Positions 1-10,021 of a DNA stretch of 64,000 nt are shown here, in pieces. Numbering within the stretch: the stretch's first letter is position 1; the number at the start of each line of letters is the position of its first letter. The notes beneath the pieces are model-generated. The model was not told where the DNA came from and made no database searches. It saw nothing but the letters and a program-made list of their open reading frames with translations. The translations under genes were made by a program, and so were the position numbers. Where the stretch lies: contig RSEE01000052.1 in NCBI GenBank assembly GCA_003971905.1, positions 310,001 to 374,000 of the forward strand, in the 5' to 3' direction. This DNA is from Moniliella sp. 'wahieum' (taxonomy: Eukaryota > Basidiomycota > Moniliellomycetes > Moniliellales > Moniliellaceae).

Positions 1-1
1 C

Positions 2-283
2 CCTGGTTCGGGCATGGGCCGAACCATGCTGTACCAGCCGCCGATCGATGAATTCCGCGTGCTGCGGACGAGCCTGCCGGGCGTGCCGGAACGCCATGCG
101 CCAATTGCAGGTCCTTCGGTGGTACTCTGCACCCAAGGTTCGGTAACGATGGAATTTGAAGGCGGATCGCTCCATCTTCCCGATGGCGGGGTAGCGTTTG
201 TCGCGCCCGCGGTCGCCATCACGTTTACCCCCGACCAGGACGCGATTGTGTTTCGCGCATTTGTCGAGGTGCCGCCACTGTGA
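2..283 (+). CDS. PMI40: Mannose-6-phosphate isomerase, C-terminal fragment
   Basis: This is the 3' end of a type I phosphomannose isomerase, which interconverts fructose-6-phosphate and mannose-6-phosphate to feed GDP-mannose, glycosylation and cell-wall synthesis in the cytosol. The frame is open from the window edge through about 93 codons to TGA at 281-283. The sequence shows the YQPPIDEF-x-VLRT segment, the GPSVVL stretch, a jelly-roll core (LPDGGVAFVAPA) and the terminal VFRAFVE motif typical of the C-terminal cupin. The N-terminal zinc-binding domain lies outside the window, so the catalytic residues cannot be checked. Family membership is secure from this tail. No intron is seen in the visible part. 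Confidence 0.88.
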   Translation, partial: PGSGMGRTMLYQPPIDEFRVLRTSLPGVPERHAPIAGPSVVLCTQGSVTMEFEGGSLHLPDGGVAFVAPAVAITFTPDQDAIVFRAFVEVPPL

Positions 284-915
284 ACCAGGCCAACGGACCT
301 CCAAGTGCCTATTTTTTTTTCGTCGATTTTTGTCTGTGCGTAATGCAGTATGGGATGTTTTCTCTTGTGCTACTAGATCTGGGCGAATGCGGTTACGCTT
401 CACCACGAGCGGGGGACCGGGGGGGGGGGTGGAGGCAGGAACGCTACAGGGCCCGTCAACGACATGAAAGGGCAGGATATGATGCGAATGGGGGATTAGT
501 AGAAGCAATTCCCATGATTATCCCAGAGGGCGCTTCGCCTACACAACGCAAAAGGGAAGTTTTTTTTTCCTTTGTCTTCGAGGGCACAAAAGATGGGACT
601 GGTGCCACAGGGGGGGTAAACCCGTAGGCACGCTACTAAGACAGCGCTAGTAGGATGGTGGCCAACTCCAACGCCGCTCTTCTGCGTCTTCAACCCCATC
701 TCGCCGGTCCATGGTCCCAGGACCATCAACGACACTGTTTCCACCTGGGCCGATAGCGCAGTAGACACCGCACCGCAAATCTCTGCAGTAGACACCGCAC
801 CGCAGGACGCGGACTAGTGGCCTGCGGTCCCAATCCCAGCTCTTGTTCCCCAGCTCTCTCTGCCTTCCCTCACTCACCTCCTTACCCATGACAGCGAGGG
901 TGGCGCCAACGGTTT

Positions 916-944
916 GTCCAGGTCCAGGTCCAGGTCCAGGTCCA
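916..944. repeat. Hexanucleotide microsatellite (GTCCAG)n
   Basis: Four full copies and one partial copy of GTCCAG in direct tandem, with no interruption. Confidence 0.9.
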
Positions 945-999
945 ACACACCACCGCGCACAAGCCTGATGTGCTTGTCTCCCCACTTTTTTTCCTCCCC

Positions 1000-1060
1000 T
1001 CTCCACTCTCCCACTCTCCACTCTCCACTCTCCACTCTCCACTCTCACTCTCCACTCTCT
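1000..1060. repeat. Pyrimidine-rich heptanucleotide repeat (CTCTCCA)n
   Basis: Seven to eight slightly degenerate copies of CTCTCCA make a pure pyrimidine/A tract on the plus strand. Confidence 0.85.
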
Positions 1061-1377
1061 GCCCTTCCCCTCGGCGGTGGTCCAAAACTGCAGTTTACCT
1101 CAGTTGGATGCAAGGTGGGGTCGTGGATACCATGGGTGGCGGTCGCGGGTACGCACTGCACTCTGCTGCCTTTAGCTTTTCCATGCCCCGGCACATGGAG
1201 CCCGCCCAGCCGGACGTGCCCTGGCCCCTCGACCCCAGCCAGCTCCTCAGCTACTTGTCCCTTGTGGAACCTAAATCGATCTACATTCCATCCAACGTTT
1301 TCCATGCAGATAGATAACGACCCGAGAAATCATGCGCGAGATCCAGTTGCGAAAAAATAGCGGGCTCAACGTTGAGT

Positions 1378-3494
1378 TCAAGCCCGACAGACATACACGA
1401 CCATGAGGGGGCCGACCGAGCTAAAATGGCGAACGAGAACGGCCAGAACGGGGACGAGACAGTGAGGCGTACGGAGACACATTGAGGAGGGAAAGGGGGG
1501 AGATGAAGAAGAGGGAGGCGGAGGAGCTGGGCGGGCGGAAGCAGAATGCTTAGCGGGACCCGAGATGGCGCGATGAATATCCAAATCCGACGGCAAATCG
1601 TCCGAACGGTCCCGATGCAAGCCTCCAAGGGAGAAGAGGGCGTAACCATCCGTCCACTGGCCACAGGGCGGTGGGCCGTGATGGGCGGGGTAAGCCCCGC
1701 GTCGGGTTCGAATCGAGTGGGAACGTGGGTACGAGAACGAGAACGAGTGTGGGCCGGGCAGCCGGTCCCAATCCACCGCTCTTCCCGCGGTGCATCCTGC
1801 GTCGCGCCACGCCACATCCATTCGGGCAACTGCCGTGCCACCTCGGTCGCAATCACGTTGCCCCCTCGCGAATGCTGGGTGTGGCCGAGGGGCGCTGGTC
1901 CACGACGTGCGAACCGAGTGGGGCTCCGGGGCAGACGTGCGCGCACGACGTGCGCGCTCCGCATGCTCGGCGGCACAGACGGCCGTTCACTTTCTCCTCT
2001 TGCGTGGGCACCGAAGGAGTCTCCTCCCGTTCCGAGATGGACGGGGTACGAAAGCGGGCATAGCGAGATACGGACGCGTCCCTGGCCCAGTCTGAACGAA
2101 CTGACGGCGTGGACACATATCGCGATCGCACCGGAGAAAAGCCGTCCGATTCGGCATGATGGAAAGGCCGGTTTGTACCCACGGGAAGACAGCGGCAACG
2201 ACGGTGAACGTTCACGTACCGGCGCGCCGACGTGGAGTGGTAGCTTCGCAACGTACTAAAAGAAGAGGATTTGCTGTGCCCCCCGGAAGCCATCGACGCG
2301 CGGTCGGCTTCCGGCCCGTTTGGCTCGTCGATTCTTCTTCCCACGCTTCAGACAGCGCCTGCGATCCGTCCTCCGACCCAATCCCAAGCGAGGCACGTTG
2401 CAGGCGTGCCGAAGGGGTCCAGGAGAAACTCATTTTGGTGCAGGTCGAAGGACGAGCAGTGGAGGAGGAATCGTCACTCCGTTCGCTCCTCGCACGGGGT
2501 GAACTGGACCGCCGCCTCTCAAAGCGGGTGGAGGAACGGAAGAGCGGACCACGGTTTCGCCCCTCGTCCCTCGTATCTACCTCCCGCCCATTCAAAGAGC
2601 CCCGAATGGCACGGTCAATCGAGCTGTCGGTGCCAGGGTCGGGAGGTAACAGGAGGCAGCAGGTCTCGGCCCGGCCGACTCGAGGCATACACTTCGGGTC
2701 CCGGCACCGGGGTATCTTCTCGCTCGCGTGTGCGTGAGCGCGGTCCCATGCCCTGTCTGCGGTCGGGCGTCCCACTGTCCCAATCCCGCAGGCGCGAGTG
2801 GGCCCGATCTCGGTCTCTGCTACCCTTCCACCACGTCCCGGATCAGACGGAGCGCGTCCATCCGTCCCGGCGGCGTAGGCGACCGCGTCGGTCCAACTGT
2901 CTCGGCCAACGACATTTGGGATTCGGGACCAGGATCGCGTGCGGTGCTAGGCGCAGCCCAGTCCATCCGATCCGTCACGGAAAGGATGGGGGAGAGGCGT
3001 CTTCGATGGCCGGGCGGAGGCGTGAAGCTGGTTTCGCTCGCGAGCCGGCGGCGGGGGGAATCGGTTCACCTCAAACTCGCGCACATCGACCGCGTCAGAA
3101 CGGTTGGTGTAGGCGGGTGTGGGCTGGCCCATTCCGGTCACAGCAGGCAGGGGCGGACGAGGGCCCGGGGTGGGGGTGGCCAGGCCACGAGAGGGCCGAG
3201 GCCAGGGCCCGGAGCCGCGCGGGAGGGTGCGATGGAGCGTGCGAGGATTGAAGGTTTCCTCACGGTCCTGGTCAGGGCCGCTGACCAGTGCACGCGGTAG
3301 ACGCCTTCCTCGGCCAGCTCGCCAAGGGTGCTGGCGTGGGCCTCTTTGGTCGTACGCGACGCAGTACGCGTTGCCCCCACAATCGCGGCGCGTGCCGAGG
3401 CGAGCAGGAGGTGCTCCATCTGGCGGATGGCGGCGCGCTCGCCGAGCGTAGGCGAGTAGATCTCGGACGCGACCGAGAGCGCGTCGTCGTCCAT
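1378..3494 (-). CDS. Unrecognised Ser/Arg/Pro-rich protein, frames broken
   Basis: I do not recognise this gene. The best-supported part is the 5' end: ATG at 3494-3492 opens a frame reading MDDDALSVASEIYSP, then an Ala/Arg-rich helical-looking segment and HWSAALTRTV. Coding-like composition then moves between frames: a piece with VDVREFEVNRFPPPP near 3100-3060, Ser/Arg-rich pieces near 2600-2250, and SVRSDWARDASVSRYARF near 2080-2030. This drift matches the single-base shifts seen in the recognisable genes of the window. No catalytic motif, signal peptide or membrane segment stands out, and the low-complexity middle looks disordered. The 3' end is uncertain: the three frames stop at 1550, 1378 and 1281. 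The arrestin gene lies upstream on the same strand, 609 bp away. Confidence 0.35.
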
Positions 3495-4103
3495 GGTGGG
3501 GTTGGGGGGGAGGGCGGAGGCGGAGGCGGAGGCGAGGGCGAGGCGAGGGCGCGGGCGAGGCGGATGGCGGATGGCGAGCCAGCGCTCAGCCTGAGCGCTC
3601 ACCCGTCCACAGCAGCCGGCAGCCGGGACCGTCGATGATTGCAATGCATGATTGCGCGCTGAATTATGCAGGCAGGGGGGCAGTCCAGGCGGAGCCGGCA
3701 GTGGCCGGCAGTGGCTCTGGGCTATCGCAGCGGCAGGGCGCCAGTGTGTGCTTGCCCCGCCAGGCAGCACACACGCGATCGCTGCAAATCGCAAGTGTCG
3801 ATGCGGGGCACCGCGGCTGTGTCGCACCGCCTGCACGGGCACCAGCCTATTCCGCCTGCAGGCGGAACGCCTAGCGAACAGCAGCTCCTTACCAGCTCCT
3901 AGTGGCTAGTTGCTACAGGCTAGCTACTTCCTAGCTACGCCACACAGCCGACGGCCCGCCTCGATTAAGCCCGTAGTATTACATCCGTCAGCATCAGCGG
4001 CCCGGTCGAGGGAACAGGCAGCCCGCCCCTTGCCCCAGCGGCAACTGCAACGCTGCCATAGCAAGGCCCGACCGCCCACATTCCCGCTCCACATGCCAGC
4101 ATC
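3495..4103. other. Intergenic spacer
   Basis: This is GC-rich DNA between two minus-strand genes. It contains a GGAGGCGGAGGCG-like purine tract around 3510-3550, which is probably 5' leader of the downstream gene. No gene is supported. Confidence 0.5.
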
Positions 4104-6198
4104 CTAATCCTCGTCCCGAATCCGGGTAGCCTCAAAGTACGAAGGAGGCAAGTCCAGCTGGGTGTGCAGCTCTTCCTCGTATACCTCAGCCAGCACAGGC
4201 GGCGCAGCGGTAGAAGGCCCGCAGCGGGCGGGGCAGGAGGTGGCGATGGCAGTGGCGCCGCCTCCGCCTGGGCCAGCCTCCGTTTTTCGTCCGCCGCCGA
4301 CACGACAGCCGACGGTTGGGCCCGCCGCTGGTGGCGGGGGCAGAGGCGGGGCGGCACTGCTAGCACCCGCCTGAAGGCGGTACGCTCGCCGTTTGGCCAT
4401 CTGCGCCAGGCCGAGACAGAGTAATCATCTTGGGTGCAGGGCACAGGACCTCAATCGGTACCGTGAGCACAAACTCCCCCATTGGGGATGGAGGGTGGGG
4501 GGTTTTGCCCTTGGAGGAGGATGAAGTGGAGGCCTGGTGCACCTCCTTGACGCCGAGGTAGTAGTGCACACCCACAATGTCAGTTGAAAACGATGGTCCG
4601 ACGCTGGCAGGCAAGTCGAGTACGCCCTGCCAGCGGTACGTAGCGTTGCCCTTGGCTTGGGACACGAGCACCGCAGGTTTCGGGGCGACCCTAGCCAATA
4701 CATCGTTCATCCACCGCCTCGGAATCTTTCTTCCGCCGCACCAGGTTCACCCTTCGGTAGAGGCCTACCGACAAAGGCGATCCCACTTGCTTTTGCGTTT
4801 GAGAGACATGGTAAATGGGATGGAGGCCTGCAGAGGGAAAACGGCCGGGGACGAGGGCAGTTCAAGCGACCATTCGCTGTCCACTCGACCCTTGGAGAAG
4901 AGAGCAGACAGACCTTTCTTCTTATGCTGCAGCTCGCTTGTGCGTGCCAATCTCAATGCTGTGCCAACTGGACGAGGGTTCGACCAACTGTGCAAAAGGG
5001 GTATTGACCCTCAGCTGCCGTGTCATCTCTCCCCGCTTGTCCAGCAATGAGATCATCTTGCCCGGAGGAGGCGGGAGGAACTGGAACGGCAGTAAGATCC
5101 GGTCGTTACTCTGCAAGCGCCCCGGCGCCCAATCGTAACTTTTGCGTACCATTTCACATTGGACCATTGATCTCGATCCGGGGCGGGAGCAACACCTTCT
5201 TTGAGGGTATGCAGCAGTCCGTACCCCTTGCCAAGCAGACCGGATTCGGAGTACTTCTTTACGTCCGCGCTGGCGATGGCGCCCGGGCATCGTCGTCAGC
5301 CATCAACACAAACGAGGGTGGCAACTCGGCTCCGGTCGCGGTTTCCGCGGGCAGGTCGACATTGAAACCAAACGCGGCCGTTGCCCCGTCCTCCAGGACC
5401 TCCCATGAGGCAGGTTGCCCACTGCCTGAACAGGATGGAAGATCTGTTGCGCACTTCACAGGTGAGTCCTTGTTGCCCACGGGGGCGCGGTACAGCACCT
5501 GCTCCAACTGCAGCAGCAGCATTTCCTTCTCGCTAAAGCGCTCCAACTCGGGGCTGCGCTGGCGCAGCGACGTGGCATAGGGTGCATTGGGGTTCATCGC
5601 TGGTACGCGCACCAGCGCAACACATTTGATTTTGAGAGTGATGTGCGATATGCGGTCGCCTGTGCGGGGCGAATAGAGCACCCGACCCTCGACGGCGCCG
5701 CGACGCGCGCGCGCGTGCCGCCCATGTAGGTAGGAACCACTTGGGGGGGAGTGAACAGTCTAAGGCAGGTCAGGCACCAAGTACAACAACAGAACGGTAC
5801 CAACGTACTCGGCTCGGGCACAGCCCCCGGCGCCATATAGACATGCACCGTCTTACCCCGTGCCATGTTGGTCTTGGACTTGGACCTCGGCGCGGCGCGC
5901 GGCCGCACGCGCCTCATCCACAGCTCGCTGGGCCTTGACAGAGGGGAGTGTACTGGCCCCAGGCGGGAGAGGAGGACCATAGTTGGTTCGGGTGTAGCCG
6001 GGCGGGCCATCGGCGCGGTTGGTGGCGCCGTCCACGTTGGCTGGGTGGCCATGGACGGGGGGCCAGGATGGTGGGGAGAGGGCCAAAACGCTGCTCCACG
6101 CGATCCGTAACCTGCTCGCCCATCTGCTCCACCCGGTCCGTGAGCATCTGCCGGCCCCGGGACAGGGAGGCGTAGAGGGTGTCTTTGCGAGAAGCCAT
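4104..6198 (-). CDS. Arrestin-related trafficking adaptor with PPxY motif
   Basis: Proteins of this family recruit the HECT ubiquitin ligase Rsp5/NEDD4 to membrane cargo. ATG at 6198-6196 starts MASRKDTLYASLSRG, an amphipathic DRVEQMGEQ repeat and a coiled-coil-like stretch (VKAQRAVDEARAAARRAE). The arrestin N-domain follows: KTVHVYMAPGAV, then GRVLYSPRTGDRI and LKIKCVALVRVP. Further on are NDRILLPFQFLPPPPG, a beta-rich segment ending MSLKRKSK, and the C-domain strand YRWQGVLDLPASV. The protein ends LPPSYFEATRIRDED, in which PPSY fits the Rsp5 WW-ligand consensus. An intron with donor GTACGTTGG lies near 5800. At least four apparent frameshifts interrupt the frame. The fold is inferred from spaced motifs, so the subfamily is not assigned. 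Confidence 0.6.
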
Positions 6199-7206
6199 GG
6201 GGGGGGGAGGTGGTAGCGCTCGGCGGGCGATGGCAAGGGAAGGAGGGCGTTGCGGGGGATGACGAGTGGCTGCGGATCGCTGGGGGCGAAGCACAGCCCT
6301 GCAACTTGAAACTGCGGGCCAGGCTGTGCTGCCACGCTGAGTCCAGTCAATGGTCCTAGTTATCGTCTGTCGATTATCAATTATCGATCATCGATCATCG
6401 ATCATCGATCCAAACACGTTCACCTGTGCACTCTCAGTTGAAAGGAGGCATGCCTTCCCCCCCACCAAAGCTTCCCTTTTATGCCTCATGCCTCATGTAC
6501 CTGCCGGCTTGGCTGGGCCCTGTCGTCCAACCTCATGATCACCATCCAGTATAACAAAACGACAGGAAGCAGACGAGAGGATATGGCGAAAAAGGGTGAT
6601 AAAACCGTAATTCTCAAGTCAACCCAATTATAACACAACGACAGCACAATACCTGGAACGGTGGACGATGGAACGGTAGACCATCGGTGGTTACCCTATC
6701 GCAACCGAGGCGGGCCGTAGCCGTGTGGTGGTCTTTTACTATACCACCCTTTGGACAAAGAATAGAGGCACAGCCAATTTGTGAGTGGGTTTTTAAACAG
6801 CTGAGAGCGCTCTGTTTTGAGTCTCAGCGGGGGGGTGATTACTACACGTCGTCTATACACTCTCGAAAGGCTGAAGGACATTTGTGGAAAGATAATCGAG
6901 TAGAAGCATGTGAAAAGGGAATGCCGCGCAGACATTTGATCTTCAAAAGAGGGGGAAACGCATGAGAGTGAAAGAGATCCAGTAGAAGCCATAACAACTG
7001 CCGATGACAGTGGATGCGATGATGGATGGTCTGGGGACGCAGTGGAACCGGTAGGGGAGGGGGCTGGTTGCGAGGAATGAGAAGGAGCAAAGGGAGTGCA
7101 CTGAGGGAAACCAAAAAGACCGTCTCATGAAAAAGCGTATGGTGAGGGATCCGTGGGGGGAGCAACAAGCACGGAAGGAAACGTGGGAAGAATGGGCTCT
7201 GTTTCA
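6199..7206. other. Intergenic, with ATCGATC-type microrepeat
   Basis: No gene is supported. Around 6375-6411 there is a run of ATCGATC units (ATCATCG in tandem), each locally self-complementary. The right half is the 3' flank of the Gly-rich gene. Confidence 0.5.
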
Positions 7207-9866
7207 TCAGTTCGTCGACTCGGAAGCACTGCCACCGTCGATTGAGCCAGAAACACCGCCACTGACCGAACCAGAAGCACCGCCACTGACCGAACCAGAA
7301 GCGCCGCCGCTGACGGAACCAGAAGCACCGCCACTGACGGAACCAGAAGCGCCGCCGCTGACGGAACCAGAAGCGCCGCCCCCAATGGAGCCAGAAGCGC
7401 CAGCACCACCCTCAAAGCCGCCGGCGCCACCGATACCCCAACCGCCGGAAGCGCCAGCGCCAACAGACTTGGAGACACCACCGCTAGCTCCACCCGCTCC
7501 GCTAATGCCCCAACCAGCGCCACCCTCACCGCCAAAGCCAGCGGAAGCACCAACACCAATAGACTTGGAGAAGCCGCCACTGGCACCGCCTGCGCCACCA
7601 ATGCCCCAGCCAGCGCCGCCTTCACCGCCAAAGCCAGCGGAAGCACCAGCACCAATAGACTTGGAGAAGCCGCCACTGGCACCGCCTGCGCCACCAATGC
7701 CCCATCCGGCGCCACCTTGACCACCGATGCCACCCTCACCACCGATGCCCCAACCGCCCGAAGCACCGGCACCAATAGACTTGGAGATACCGCCGCTTGC
7801 ACCTCCCGCCCACCAATGCCCCAGCCAGCGCCGCCTTCACCGCCAAGACCAGCGGAAGCACCGGCGCCGATAGACTTGGAGGAGCCGCCACTGGCACCGC
7901 CCGCGCCACCAATGCCCCATCCGGCGTCACCTTGACCACCGATGCCACCCTCACCACCGATGCCCCAACCGCCCGAAGCACCGGCACCAATAGACTTGGA
8001 GAAGCCGCCACTGGCACCGCCTGCACCGCCAATGCCCCAACCAGCGCCACCTTGACCACCGATGCCACCCTCACCACCGATGCCCCAACCGCCCGAAGCA
8101 CCGGCACCAATAGACTTGGAGATACCGCCACTGGCACCGCCTGCACCGCCAATGCCCCAGCCAGCGCCGCCTTCACCGCCAAGACCAGCGGAAGCACCGG
8201 CGCCGATTGACTTGGAGAAGCCGCCACTGGCACCCGCCCGCGCCACCAATGCCCCAGCCAGCGCCCCCTTGACCACCGATGCCGCCCTCACCGCCAAAGC
8301 CAGCGGAAGCACCGGCACCGATAGACTTGGAGAAGCCGCCACTGGCACCCCGCCCGCGCCACCAATGCCCCAGCCAGCGCCCCCTTGACCACCGATGCCA
8401 CCCTCACCGCCAAAGCCAGCGGAGGCACCGGCACCAATAGACTTGGAGAAGCCGCCGCTGGCACCGCCTGCGCCACCAATGCCCCAGCCAGCGCCGCCTT
8501 CACCACCAAGGCCAGCAGAAGCACCGGCACCGAGAGACTTGGAGAAGCCGCCGCTGGCACCGCCTGCACCGCCAATGCCCCAGCCAGCGCCCCCTTGACC
8601 ACCGATGCCGCCCTCACCACCGATGCCCCAGCCGCCCGAAGCACCAGCACACAATAGACTTGGAGAAGCCGCCACTGGCACCGCCTGCGCCACCAATGCC
8701 CCAGCCAGCGCCGCCTTCACCACCAAGGCCAGCAGAAGCACCGGCACGAGAGACTTGGAGAAGCCGCCGCTGGCACCGCCTGCACCGCCAATGCCCCAGC
8801 CAGCGCCCCTTGACCACCGATGCCACCTCACCGCAAAGCAGCGGAGGCACCGGCACCGATAGACTTGGAGAAGCCGCCACTGGCACCGCCCGCTCCGCCA
8901 AGGCCCCAGCCAGCGCCCCTGACCACGATGCCACCCTCACCGCCAAGCCAGCGGAAGCACCCACCAATAGACTTGGAGAAGCCGCCGCTGGCACCGCTGC
9001 GCCACCAATGCCCCAGCCAGCGCCGCCTTCACCACCAAGGCCAGCAGAAGCACCGGCACCGAGAGACTTGGAGAAGCCGCCACTGGCACCGCCTGCGCCA
9101 CCAATGCCCCAGCCAGCGCCGCCTTCACCACCAAGGCCAGCAGAAGCACCGGCGCCGATTGACTTGGAGACACCGCCGCTTGCACCGCCTGCTCCGCCGA
9201 TGCCCCAGCCGCCCGAAGCACCAGCACCAACTGACTTGGAGAATCCACCGCTGAGACCTGCGGACTCGGAGAACCCAGCGCCGAATCCAGCAGATTTGGA
9301 GAAGCCGCCGCTAAACCCCCCGACGCACTTGCCCCGGCTGACGCGCCAACGCTTCCGCTCGCACCGTTGTAGCCACTCCATGACTGCTCGCACCCCCGCT
9401 GGCGCTCCATCCCCAGCTTTCGGAGGCATTCTCACCCACGGAAGCGCTCCATCCGACGGACTTGTACACGCTACCGCTAGCGCCACCGTGAGCTGAAGCA
9501 GTTAGTGTCGCAGCTTCGGAAACGCTGCCACTGATGCTCCCCGAGGCACCAACGGCCCCCGACGCGCTGCCACTGGCTGACGCGGAGATCCCTTCGGAAG
9601 CATGATGAGAGACCGAGACCGAGACGACGAGACCGAGGCGTCTTCCGAACCGTCGTCGTCCTCGTCGCCACTTGCGTCCCAGCTTGAATGTGCCGACTTG
9701 TTGGCATTAACGTCGCGCGGCTCATTCCATGAGCCACCGTGGATGTTAACATCGCGCTTGATGTGATGACGGCGACCGACAGCGGACGGTGGTTGAATGT
9801 GTGCGCCAACTGCAAACAGTGCTTAGAACACCGTGGCAAGAAGAGCAAAGTAGGTTGAAGTTGCAT
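7207..9866 (-). CDS. Secreted silk-like Gly/Ser/Ala repeat protein
   Basis: The predicted product is a secreted structural protein of about 880 residues with no enzymatic domain. ATG at 9866-9864 begins MQLQPTLLFL, and the signal-like core continues in a shifted frame (LFAVGAHIQPP). HHIKR then precedes DVNIHG, a Kex2-type KR site. Next come an acidic segment (GDEDDDGSEDAS), a Ser/Ala region (SASGSASGAV, SGSVSEAA) and a tandem array of about 32-residue units built on GGASGGFSKSIGAGAS and GGEGGAGWGIGG. Short GSVSGGAS repeats end in ESTN and TGA at 7209-7207. The plus strand over the array reads as an uninterrupted Pro-rich ORF. I choose the minus strand because it has the signal peptide, the KR site, a natural stop and an upstream TATA box. 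Several indels break the array, worst around 8800-8990. The function is inferred from composition only. Confidence 0.6.
7230..9330 (-). repeat. Coding minisatellite, about 96-bp units plus short 24-30-bp units
   Basis: The unit on the minus strand encodes GGASGGFSKSIGAGASAGLG followed by GEGGAGWGIGGA. Longer units insert GGWGIGGEGGIGGQG. The 3' edge (about 7250-7400) is a simpler array encoding GASGSVSG. Units are more than 90% alike by eye, which suggests recent expansion or homogenisation. Confidence 0.85.
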
Positions 9867-10011
9867 AGAGAAGAAAAGAGAGAGAGTTGTGAAAGAGTGT
9901 GTTTGGGTGAAGAAGAGAGAGATTGGAAGAGAGGGGATGTTTGGGAAGGGGGGGGGGGAGGGAGAGAAGGGAAAGATAGAGAACAGCAAACAGGTTCGAG
10001 AGAAGATGCGA

Positions 10012-10021
10012 GTATAATATA
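10012..10021 (-). promoter_or_regulatory. TATA box of the silk-like gene
   Basis: The minus strand reads CTATATTATA here, about 146 bp upstream of the ATG. It is followed by a long CT-rich leader with CAAACA-type tracts (9870-9990), the layout seen upstream of strongly expressed fungal genes. Confidence 0.45.

Larger units (their letters stand above)
284..1377. other. Intergenic DNA with short tandem repeats
   Basis: No convincing gene is seen between the PMI40 stop and the next coding-like region. It holds homopolymer runs (T at 311-318, G at 420-428) and two microsatellites, listed separately. Confidence 0.5.

Noticed and set aside
2271-3251. Long plus-strand ORF of 326 codons
   Set aside because: Arg/Ser/Pro-dominated composition typical of an antisense shadow in GC-rich DNA; no motif and no coherent start context.
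7127-7720. Plus-strand Pro-rich ORF over the repeat array
   Set aside because: It is the antisense of the Gly/Ser array. The minus strand has the signal-like start, KR site, natural stop and TATA box.
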